Source: CADEEN01 sp963740395 (GTDB lineage Bacteria; Pseudomonadota; Gammaproteobacteria; Burkholderiales; Burkholderiaceae_C). Taken from it: 57,879 bases of DNA. A model generated the notes under the pieces. That model ran no database searches. It was not told the DNA's origin and saw nothing but the letters and a program-made list of their open reading frames with translations. Made by a program: the position numbers and the translations under genes. This document shows, in pieces, positions 45,481 through 53,694 of this stretch (the first letter of the stretch is position 1; every line of letters begins with the position of its first letter). The stretch covers positions 1-57,879 of the forward strand of contig CAVUEP010000070.1 in assembly GCA_963740395.1 (NCBI GenBank), read 5' to 3'.

Positions 45481-46534
45481 ATGATCGACTTCGACCGCAT
45501 CCCCCGTGAACGTCTGCCAGCCGTGCTGCGCACGATGCCCAAGGCCGAACTGCACATCCACATCGAGGGCTCGCTCGAACCGGAACTGATCTTCAAACTC
45601 GCGCAGCGCAATGGTGTCGCCTTGCCCTACGCCAACGTCGAGGCGCTGCGTTCGGCCTACGCCTTCACCGACCTGCAGAGCTTTCTCGACATCTACTATG
45701 CCGGCGCGAGCGTGCTGTTGAAGCGAGCAGGACTTCTTCGACATGGCCTGGGCCTATCTCGAACGCGCCGCCGCCGACAACGTGGTGCACGCGGAGGTCT
45801 TCTTCGATCCGCAGACGCACACCGACCGCGGCGTGTCCGTCGAGACCGTGATCCTCGGCCTGGAACACGCCTGCCGCCGCGCCCATGCCGAGTGGGGCCT
45901 CACGGCCAGGCTGATCCTGTGTTTCCTGCGCCACCTGAGCGAAGACGAGGCCCTGGCCACGCTGGAGGCGGCGTTGCCGTGGCGCACGCACTTCGTCGGC
46001 GTCGGCCTGGACAGCAGCGAGCAGGGGCACCCGCCGGAGAAGTTCGCGCGCGTCTTCGAGCGAGCGCGCGCGCTCGGCCTGCATGTCGTGGCGCATGCGG
46101 GCGAGGAGGGCCCGCCGGCCTACATCGAAAGTGCGCTGGATGTGCTCAAGGTCGAGCGCATCGACCATGGCGTGCGCTGCGTCGAAAGCCCGGCGCTGGT
46201 GCAGCGCCTGGCGCGCGAGCGCATGCCGCTCACGGTCTGCCCGCTGTCCAACGTCAAGCTGCGCGTGTTCGACACGCTGGCCGAACACAACCTGCCGGCG
46301 CTGCTCGATGCCGGCCTGTGCGCCACGATCAACAGCGACGACCCGGCCTATTTCGGCGGCTACCTGAACCAGAACTTCGTCGAGACCTTCGAGGCCCTGC
46401 CGGCGCTGGGTGCGCGCCAGGCCTACACGCTGGCGCGCAACAGCTTCGAGGCCAGCTTCGCCAGCGCCGACGACAAGGCGCGCTGGATCGCCGCCCTGGA
46501 CGCGCACTTCGTGCAGGCTGCCGCCTCGGCCTGA
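45481..46534 (+). CDS. Adenine deaminase (adenosine deaminase superfamily), one frameshift
   Basis: The protein matches the proteobacterial adenine deaminase group, which was renamed from adenosine deaminase after biochemical work on Pseudomonas PA0148. It has the zinc ligands H-x-H in KAELHIHIEGSLEPEL, the active-site VAHAGEEGPPAY, HGVRCVES, and INSDDPAYFGGYLNQNF, all diagnostic of that group. One extra base near 45724 (aag-c-gag) interrupts LLK-EQDFFDMAWAYLE; removing it gives about 350 residues. It would convert adenine to hypoxanthine and ammonia. It sits between two BMP-type purine-binding proteins. Confidence 0.9.
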
Positions 46535-46645
46535 GGCCGCGCGCGGCGCGCCCTACCACCTGCCGCGGCCTACAATTCGCCCTCTGCGCAACGCGTGCCA
46601 CCCGCCGCGCAGACCCCTCTTCAGGTGGCCATGTCGAGGACAACC

Positions 46646-47728
46646 ATGTCAAAAAACCTCATCCGCGGGCGCCTGCTCGCGTCGATGCTGCTATCCCTCC
46701 TGACTTGCGCTGCGGCCGCCGAGCCGCTGAAGGTCGGCTTCGTCTATGTCAGCCCGATCGGCCAGGCCGGCTGGACCTACCAGCACGACCAGGCGCGCCA
46801 GGCGATGCAGCGGGCACTCGGCGACAAGGTGCAGCACGCGCTTCGTCGAGGCGGTGCCCGAGGGCGCCGATGCCGAGCGCGTGATGCGCGACCTGGCGGC
46901 GCAGGGCCACCGCCTGATCTTCGCCACCAGCTTCGGCTACCTCGAGCCGGCGCTGCGCGTGGCCGCCGACTTCCCCAACGTGAAGTTCGAACATGCCGGC
47001 GGCTACAAGACCGCGGCCAACCTGAACACCTACAACGCGCGCTTCTACGAAGGCGCGCTGGCTCGCCGGCTGGCTGGCCGGCAAGATCGAGCCAGCGCGG
47101 CGTGGCCGGCTACGTCGCCGGCTTCCCGGTGCCCGAGGTCGTGCAGGGCATCAACGCCTTCACGCTCGGCATGCGCGCGGCCAACCCGAAGGCGACGGTG
47201 CGCGTGCTGTGGCTCAACACCTGGTTCGACCCGCCGCAAGGAACGCGAAGCCGCGCTGACGCTGATCAACGCCGGCGCCGACGTGCTGACCAACCACAGC
47301 GGCTCGCCCGCCGTGCCGCAGAGTCGGCCGAGGAGAAGGGCGTCAAGCTGATCGGCTACCAGAGCGACATGCGCGCCTACGCGCCGAATGCGCAGCTCGC
47401 CGCCGTCACCGCCGACTGGAGCGGCTACTACACGCGCGTCGCGCAGAGCGTGCTCGCCGGCCGCTGGCAGCCGCAGCCGGCCTGGGGCGGCATCAAGGAC
47501 GGCATGGTCAAGCTCGCCGCCGTCGCGCCGGCGCTGCCGGCCGACGTGCGCAAGGAGCTGGCCGCGCGCGAGCGGCAACTGCTCGCTGGCACAGCCGGCC
47601 CCTTCGTCGGTCGCCTGATCGACCAGGCCGGGCAGGTGCGGCACGAAAGCGGCGCGCTGGGCGACGAAGCGATCGCGAAGATGGACTGGTTCGTCCAGGG
47701 CGTCTCGGGTACGCTGCCCAAACCCTGA
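46646..47728 (+). CDS. Second BMP family ABC binding protein, about five frameshifts
   Basis: This paralogue of the upstream BMP protein starts MSKNLIRGRLLASMLLSLLTCAAAAEP, a signal peptide with no lipobox, so it is probably soluble in the periplasm. GAGGA precedes the ATG at 46646. Reading through requires changes near 46835, 47056, 47089, 47236 (each one extra base) and 47321 (two extra or one missing). The reconstructed protein keeps RFVEAVPEGADAERVMRDL, NVKFEHAGGYKTA, YVAGFPVPEVVQGINAF and LINAGADVLTNHSG, aligning with the first BMP protein throughout. A TACAAT box at 46571-46576 may be its promoter. Confidence 0.85.
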   Translation: MSKNLIRGRLLASMLLSLLTCAAAAEPLKVGFVYVSPIGQAGWTYQHDQARQAMQRALGDKVQHALRRGGARGRRCRARDARPGGAGPPPDLRHQLRLPRAGAARGRRLPQREVRTCRRLQDRGQPEHLQRALLRRRAGSPAGWPARSSQRGVAGYVAGFPVPEVVQGINAFTLGMRAANPKATVRVLWLNTWFDPPQGTRSRADADQRRRRRADQPQRLARRAAESAEEKGVKLIGYQSDMRAYAPNAQLAAVTADWSGYYTRVAQSVLAGRWQPQPAWGGIKDGMVKLAAVAPALPADVRKELAARERQLLAGTAGPFVGRLIDQAGQVRHESGALGDEAIAKMDWFVQGVSGTLPKP

Positions 47729-47741
47729 CGGAGAACTCGAC

Positions 47742-49345
47742 ATGCGTGCTCGGTTTCTTGCGGCCCTGACCTGCGTCGTGGCCTGTGCGCTGGCGCCGCT
47801 GCCTGCGGTGGCGCAGGTCAAGCACCTGCGCTTTGCCAGCGCGTTCGATCCGCAGAGCATGGACCCGCACGCGCTGGCGCTGCTGTACCAGACACGCGTC
47901 GTGACGCAGATCTACGAAGGTCTGGTCAACCGCGCCAAGGACTACAAGCTCGAGCCGTCGCTGGCCACGTCCTGGGAGATGCTCGATGCCACGACTTGGC
48001 GCTTCAAGCTGCGAGCGGGTGTCAAGTTCCACGACGGCGCAGCGTTCAGCGCCGACGACGCGGTGTTCTCGATCGAGCGCGCACTCGACAAGGCCTCGCA
48101 GCGCAAGAACCAGATGCTCGGCATCGTCGGCGCGAAGAAGGTCGATGCGCAGACCATCGACATCACGACCGCCGCGCCCGATGCGGTGCTGCCCGAGAAG
48201 CTGTGGCTGATCGCCATGATGAGCAAGCCATGGTGCGAGAAGCATGGCGTGCAGCGGCCCCAGGACTACAACGCCAAGCAGGAAACCTTTGCGGTGCGCA
48301 ACGCCAACGGCACCGGGCCGTTCATGCTGGCGCGCTACGAGTCCGACGTGCGCACGCTGTTGAAGGCCAACCCGGCGTGGTGGGGCAAGGGCACGCCCGA
48401 TCTGGCGGGCCGTTTCGGCGGCGGCAACCTCGACGAGGTCAGCTACCAGGTGATCCAGTCCGACGCCACGCGGCTGGCCGCGCTCGCCGTCGGGCCAGGT
48501 CGACTTCGTCATCGACCCGCCGTTCCAGGACCTGGCGCGGCTGAAGGCCGACAAGAGCCTGAAGGTCAGCGAGTCGACGACATCGGCACCCAGTACTTCG
48601 CGCTCGAACCAGCACAGTGCCGAGCTGCCCGGCAGCGACGTCAAGGGGCGCAACCCGTTCAAGGACCTGCGCGTGCGGCGCGCCGTGCAACTGGCGATCG
48701 ACACCGACCTGATCGTGCGCCAGGTGCTGCGCGGCGAGGGCACGGTCACCGGCTCGTTCGTCTCGCCGCTGGTCGATGGCTACGTGACCGAGTTCGAGCT
48801 GCGGCCCAAGGCCGACGCGGCGGCGGCGCGCGCGCTGCTCAAGGAGGCCGGCTACGAGAACGGTTTTTCGGTGCAGATGGACTGCGTCAACGTCGCCTGG
48901 CGCGCCTCGGTCTGCCAGGCCGCCGCGGCGATGCTCGAGAAGGTCGGCATCCGTGCCAGCCTGGTCACGTCGCCGAGCGCGATCTTCTTTCCCAAGCTGA
49001 GCCAGGGCACCGGCAGCCTGGTCGAGTTCGGCTGGAGCGCGTCGCCCGATCCCTGGGGCATGATGCAATCGACTGGTGCGCAGCAACGACGGCCTGACGG
49101 CCGGCGCCTTCAACGCCGGGCGCTACAGCAACCCCAAGCTCGATGCGCTGATCGACGGCATGCGCGTCGAGCCCAACCTGGCCAAGCGGCGCCAGATGGT
49201 CGGCGACGCGCTGCGCCTGATGAACGCCGAGCTGCCGATGATTCCGCTCTACCGGCGCCAGCACAACTGGGTCATGCGGCCCAACGTCGACATGGTGCAT
49301 TTGCCCAACGACGTGCTCGAACTGCGCTGGGTGACGATGCGGTAG
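47742..49345 (+). CDS. Peptide/oligopeptide ABC transporter substrate-binding protein, about five frameshifts
   Basis: The protein is a DppA/OppA-type (SBP family 5) periplasmic binding protein of about 530 residues. The signal peptide is MRARFLAALTCVVACALAPLPAVAQ. Family segments include FASAFDPQSMDPHA, YEGLVNRAKDYKLEPSLATSWE, FKLRAGVKFHDGAAFSADDAVFS and NGTGPFMLARYE. The frame breaks near 48487 (+1), 48573 (-1), 48607 (+1), 49069 and 49080 (both -1). Segments in each frame, such as DFVIDPPFQDLARLKAD and NDGLTAGAFNAGRYSNP, are family-like. No permease genes follow; its stop codon lies at the edge of a large palindrome. Confidence 0.88.
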
Positions 49346-49516
49346 GGCCTGTTCAGACTGCGCACGGCAGTGCGAACGGGTTGATTGGGCTGCGGCCAGA
49401 GTGGCGTGCGCGGCGTTGCCAATCCTCGCTGGGGCCCGACCCCAGCTGCGGTTGGCGCCTTGCTCACGGCCACTCTGGCTGCAACGCATCTGTCGTGCGC
49501 AGTCTGAACAGGCCCT
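49344..49516. repeat. 173-base nested palindrome between convergent genes, MITE-like
   Basis: The ends are a perfect 22-base inverted repeat (49344-49365 and 49495-49516, extended by one more pair), beginning AGGGCCTGTTCAGACTGCGC. Inside, GCCAGAGTGG (49395-49404) pairs with CCACTCTGGC (49470-49479) with outer extension TGC/GCA, GCCAA (49418-49422) with TTGGC (49452-49456), and CTGGGG (49429-49434) with CCCCAG (49440-49445), all centred at 49437. It contains no open frame of note and no clear target duplication. It fills the gap between two convergent stop codons. Confidence 0.75.
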
Positions 49517-49519
49517 GGC

Positions 49520-50104
49520 TCACACCGTCGGCGCCTGGTCGACCGGCCAGGCCGGGTTGCGCAACGCGGTCATCGCATGGTCGCGCCAGGCGCCGTCGAT
49601 GAACAGGTACTCGCGCGCCAGGCCTTCCTGTTCAAACCCGAGCCGCGACAGCAGCGCCAGGCTGCGCGTGTTCTCCGGCCGCACGTTGGCCTGCACGCGG
49701 TGCAGGTGCACACGCGGGCTGAAGGCGTCGGCCAGTGCCGCCTGCAGAGCCTCGTGCATCAGGCCGCGGCCTTCAAATGCAGCGTCGATCGAGTAGCCGA
49801 GCATGGCGTTGCAGAAGGCGCGGCGCGTGATCTGCGACAGGTGGATCTGTCCCAGCGCCACGGCGGGCGCGTCGACCGCAAACAGCCACCAGCCGATCCC
49901 CGTGCCGGCGCTGATCGTGGCCGCCGTGGCCGCCAGGCTTTCGCGCTGGCCGACAACCGTGAACGTCGCGTCCGCCATCGGCGGGTTCCAGCGCGCGTGC
50001 GGCGTGCGGTTGCGGCGGTAGAAGTCGGCCACGGCGCCGGCAAAGGCCGGCTCGCTGGCGCGCAGCAGCAGGCGCGGCGTGGTCAGCGATTCGAGGGGCG
50101 TCAC
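49520..50104 (-). CDS. GNAT family N-acetyltransferase, RimJ/RimL type
   Basis: The 194-residue protein is a GCN5-related acetyltransferase of the group that acetylates ribosomal or other small substrates. The opening TPRLLLRAS is characteristic, GYSIDAAFEGRGLMHEAL contains the acetyl-CoA pyrophosphate loop, and VRPENTRSLALLSRLGFEQEG is the conserved C-terminal segment. The substrate is unknown. It overlaps the upstream dioxygenase gene by four bases and ends at the large palindrome. Confidence 0.93.
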   Translation of the reverse strand: MTPLESLTTPRLLLRASEPAFAGAVADFYRRNRTPHARWNPPMADATFTVVGQRESLAATAATISAGTGIGWWLFAVDAPAVALGQIHLSQITRRAFCNAMLGYSIDAAFEGRGLMHEALQAALADAFSPRVHLHRVQANVRPENTRSLALLSRLGFEQEGLAREYLFIDGAWRDHAMTALRNPAWPVDQAPTV

Positions 50105-50967
50105 GCCGCCATTGTGGTGCCGGCCAGCGCGGCCGCCAACGCCGCTGCCGACGGGCCGAAGGCGTAGGCGTCCATGCCCAGCACGCCATAGGTCACGCTG
50201 CTGTGCAGGCGCAGCGGCGCAGGCTCGCGGCCGCCCGCGCCGGCGGCGATGTACCAGGGCAGCAGGTGCTCGTCGCTCGGGTGCATGTCGGCCGCATGCG
50301 GCGCCTGCCTGCGGTAGTCGAACAGGGCGTCCCAGTCGCGCGCCGCGGCGCGCGCATGCATCCAGCGGCGAAACGCCGCGCTTTCCGGGATCTCGGGTTG
50401 CTCCGCCTCGGCATGGAGGCCATTGGCGAAGACGCGCCGCAGGTTGTGCGTGATGCTGCCACTGCCCATGACCAGCACGCCTTCGCGGGCCAGCGGCGCC
50501 AGCGCCTGGCCAAGCGCGAACTGCTCCGCTGGACTCTGCGAAGGCACCCAGGCCAGCGGCAACACGGGGATGTCGGCGGCGGGGTAGGCGTAGCGCAGGG
50601 GCGTCCAGATGCCATGGTCCAGGCCCCCGTCGGCGAGCGCCTGTGCATCGATGCCGGCATCAGACAGCAAGGTGCGCACGCGCGCTGCCAGCGCCGGCGC
50701 GCCCGGCGCGTCGTAGCGCAGCCTGTTCAACCGCGAGTCGAAGTTGCCGAAATCGTAGACCGCGGCATGCTTCGCCGCGGCCAGCAACGCGGGCGCGCGC
50801 GCCAAAGTGTGCGCCGACAGGGCCAGGATCGCGCGCGGCCGGCCGAACGTGGCGTCGATGGCCGGGCCCAGGCGCCGCATGAAGGCGCCGGCTTCGCGCG
50901 GCTCGAGCGCGATCATCGGTGAGCCATGCGAGACGAAGATCGGCGGCAATGTGAGTTCGTGCGTCAT
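50101..50967 (-). CDS. DODA-type extradiol aromatic ring-opening dioxygenase
   Basis: The 288-residue protein belongs to the LigB/YgiD family. Probable metal ligands are H14 in FVSHGSPM and H53 in LSAHTLAR, with further conserved histidines H118 (GLDHGIWTPL), H174 (GSGSITHNL) and H234 (HPSDEHLLP). The usual SAHW motif is SAHT here. ATG at 50967 (MTHELTLPPIF) is chosen over the in-frame upstream start at 50985. Members cleave catecholic rings such as DOPA; the substrate here is unknown. It is the first gene of a two-gene unit with the acetyltransferase and diverges from the large permease gene. Confidence 0.9.
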   Translation of the reverse strand: MTHELTLPPIFVSHGSPMIALEPREAGAFMRRLGPAIDATFGRPRAILALSAHTLARAPALLAAAKHAAVYDFGNFDSRLNRLRYDAPGAPALAARVRTLLSDAGIDAQALADGGLDHGIWTPLRYAYPAADIPVLPLAWVPSQSPAEQFALGQALAPLAREGVLVMGSGSITHNLRRVFANGLHAEAEQPEIPESAAFRRWMHARAAARDWDALFDYRRQAPHAADMHPSDEHLLPWYIAAGAGGREPAPLRLHSSVTYGVLGMDAYAFGPSAAALAAALAGTTMAA

Positions 50968-51092
50968 GGCGCCATTGGAGTGCATTGCCCGGCGCTGCGC
51001 ATTGCATCGAATTGCATGCGGCGTTCAAGCGCTTGACGCAGGGCCATTGCCGATCGGGTACCGTCACACCTTCGGCAATTCGCACAGCGCCC

Positions 51093-53636
51093 ATGTCCAC
51101 CGTTCAACGCCCCAGTCTCTGGTCCCTGGCCTGGCGCCAGACCCAGCGCGACTTTCGCGCCGGCGAGTTGCGCCTGCTGCTGGTGGCGGTGACGCTGGCC
51201 GTGTCGGCACTGACGGCGGTCGGCTTCTTTGCCGACCGGCTCGAACGCGGTCTGGCGCGCGACGCACGCCAGCTGCTTGGCGGCGACGCCATCGTTGCCA
51301 GCGACCAGCCGCCGCAACAAAGCTTTGTCGACGAGGCGCGCACACGGGCGCTGTCGGTGGCCACGACCACCAGTTTTCCGAGCATGGGCCGCGCCCCGCA
51401 GGCGCAGGGCGGCGCGTCGCGGCTGGTGGCGGTGAAGGCCGTCAGCGAGGCCTACCCCTTGCGCGGCCGGCTCAAGCTCAAGGACAGCCCAAGCGGGCGC
51501 ACGCTCGATGCCGCGGGCACGCCCGAGCGCGGCACGGTGTGGGTCGATGCGTCGCTGCTCGACGCGCTGCAGCTGAAGATGGGCGATGCGCTGCTGCTCG
51601 GCGACGCCTCGCTGAAGATCGCGCGCCTGATCGTGGTCGAGCCCGACCGCGGCGCCGGCTTCATGAGCTTCGCGCCGCGCGTGATGCTCAGCCACGCCGA
51701 TCTGGTTGCCACCGGACTGGTGCAGCCGGCCAGCCGCGTGACCTACCGCCTGGCGGTGGCGTCGCCGATCGGCCGCGACGCCGACGTCGCCGGCTTCGTG
51801 CGCTGGGCCGAAACCCAGGTCGAGCAGCGCAGCCTGCGCGGCGTGCGCATCGAGTCGATGGAATCCGGGCGGCCCGAGATGCAGCAGACGCTCGGACGCG
51901 CCGAGAAGTTCCTCAACCTCGTCGCCCTGCTGGCCGCGTTGCTGGCCGCGGTGGCGGTGGCCATCGCCTCGCGCGACTTCGCCGAGCGCCACCTCGACGA
52001 CTGCGCCATGCTGCGCGTGCTGGGACAGCCGCAGCGGTCGATCGCCATGGCGTACGGGCTGGAGTTCGGCCTCATTGGCGCATTGGCCAGTGCGGCGGGC
52101 GTGGCGCTGGGGTTGTCCATGCACTATGTGTTCGTCTGGCTGCTGGCCGGCCTGCTCAATGTCGAATTGCCTGCGCCCGGGGCCTGGCCGGCGTTGTTCG
52201 GTGTCGGTGTCGGGCTGACGCTGCTGGCGGGATTCGGGCTGCCGCCCGTGCTGCAGCTCGCGCGCGTGCCGCCGTTGCGCGTGATTCGGCGCGACGTGGG
52301 AGGGCTCAAGGGCGCGTCGCTGGCGGTGTTGGGCGCGGGGGGGCTGGGCTTTGCCGCCCTGTTGCTGGCCGTCTCGGCGGATTGGAAGCTCGGGCTGATC
52401 GCAGTGGGCGGCTTTGCCGCGGCTGCGGCACTGTTCGCGCTCATGTCCTGGCTGGCCGTGCTCGTTCTGCGGCGGGCCGTTCCCGATGCCGGCGCGCCGC
52501 GCTGGCTGGTCCTGGCCACGCGCCAGATTGCGGCGCGTCCGGCTTTCGCGGTGCTGCAGGTCTCGGCGCTGGCAGTGGGGCTGCTGGCGCTGGTACTGCT
52601 TGTGCTGCTGCGCACCGACCTCGTGAGCAGCTGGCGTGCGGCGACGCCGTCGGATGCGCCGAACCGCTTCGTCATCAATATCCAGCCCGATCAGGGTGAA
52701 GCCTTCAAGCAGACCCTGGCGGCGGCGGGGGTGAAGAACTATGACTGGTACCCGATGATCCGCGGTCGCCTGGTCGCGATCAACGACAAGGCCGTGTCGC
52801 CCGACGGCTACGACGACCAGCGCGCCAAGCGTCTGGTCGAGCGCGAGTTCAACCTCAGCCATGACGCACGCCTGCCAAGCCACAACCGCATCGTGGGCGG
52901 GCAGTGGCGCGCCAACGAGGCCGATGCGATCAGCATCGAGGAGGGCCTGGCCGCGACGCTGGGCGTCAAGCTCGGCGACACGTTGCGCTTCGACATGGCC
53001 GGTGTGGCGCGTGAGGGCCGCATCACGAGCGTGCGCAAGGTCGACTGGGGTTCGATGCGCGTCAACTTCTTCGTCATGTTTCCCGTCGCCGCCATGCCCG
53101 GTCTGCCGGCCACGACCATTGCCGCGTTTCGTGCCCCGGATGAGGCCGGATTCGACAACGCCCTGGCGCGCGACTATCCCAACGTCACCACGGTCGACGT
53201 CTCGGCGCAGATCGGCCAGGTGCAACGCGTGCTGGACCAGGTCGTGCGCGCGGTCGAGTTCCTGTTCGGTTTCACGCTGGCCGCGGGCCTGGTGGTGCTG
53301 TTCGCCGCCGTCAGCGCCACGCGCGAGGCGCGCGCGCGCGAATTCGCGGTGATGCGCGCCCTGGGCGCGGGCCGGCGCCTGCTGGCCCAGGTGCAGCGCG
53401 CGGAGTTGCTGGGTGTCGGGGCTTTGGCCGGCCTGTTGGCGTCGATCGCGGCGATGCTGGTCGGCTGGGCGCTGGCGCGCTACGCCTTCGAGTTCCAGTG
53501 GAGCGCGTCCTGGTGGGTGCCGCTCGGGGGCGCCGCCGCGGGCGCCCTGCTTGCGCTCGGTGCCGGTTGGTGGGGGCTGCGCGAGGTGCTGCGCCGGCCC
53601 GTCGTCGAGACGCTGCGCAGGGCTGCGCAGGAGTAG
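51093..53636 (+). CDS. FtsX-like ABC transporter permease, YbbP type
   Basis: The 847-residue protein is an integral membrane permease with an N-terminal helix (about 25-45), a large periplasmic domain (to about 265), a membrane block (about 270-530), a second periplasmic domain, and three C-terminal helices with the FtsX signature VVLFAAVSATREARAREFAVMRALGAGRRLL (about 738-768). YbbP usually works with the ATPase YbbA and is linked to lipid or lipoprotein-type export. No ATPase gene is adjacent, which is unusual. The 125 bases before it hold two ATTGCAT repeats and a weak TTGACG (51033-51038), but no clear promoter. Confidence 0.92.
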   Translation: MSTVQRPSLWSLAWRQTQRDFRAGELRLLLVAVTLAVSALTAVGFFADRLERGLARDARQLLGGDAIVASDQPPQQSFVDEARTRALSVATTTSFPSMGRAPQAQGGASRLVAVKAVSEAYPLRGRLKLKDSPSGRTLDAAGTPERGTVWVDASLLDALQLKMGDALLLGDASLKIARLIVVEPDRGAGFMSFAPRVMLSHADLVATGLVQPASRVTYRLAVASPIGRDADVAGFVRWAETQVEQRSLRGVRIESMESGRPEMQQTLGRAEKFLNLVALLAALLAAVAVAIASRDFAERHLDDCAMLRVLGQPQRSIAMAYGLEFGLIGALASAAGVALGLSMHYVFVWLLAGLLNVELPAPGAWPALFGVGVGLTLLAGFGLPPVLQLARVPPLRVIRRDVGGLKGASLAVLGAGGLGFAALLLAVSADWKLGLIAVGGFAAAAALFALMSWLAVLVLRRAVPDAGAPRWLVLATRQIAARPAFAVLQVSALAVGLLALVLLVLLRTDLVSSWRAATPSDAPNRFVINIQPDQGEAFKQTLAAAGVKNYDWYPMIRGRLVAINDKAVSPDGYDDQRAKRLVEREFNLSHDARLPSHNRIVGGQWRANEADAISIEEGLAATLGVKLGDTLRFDMAGVAREGRITSVRKVDWGSMRVNFFVMFPVAAMPGLPATTIAAFRAPDEAGFDNALARDYPNVTTVDVSAQIGQVQRVLDQVVRAVEFLFGFTLAAGLVVLFAAVSATREARAREFAVMRALGAGRRLLAQVQRAELLGVGALAGLLASIAAMLVGWALARYAFEFQWSASWWVPLGGAAAGALLALGAGWWGLREVLRRPVVETLRRAAQE

Positions 53637-53694
53637 CTCGCGCGACGCGCGTGGCGTCGATCGCGCGACGTGGCCGGTCAGCGACCCGCGGCGG

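Noticed and set aside
45481..46534. Adenosine deaminase as the name of the deaminase
   Set aside because: The AHAGEEGPP and NSDDPAYFGGY segments match the PA0148-type adenine deaminases better.
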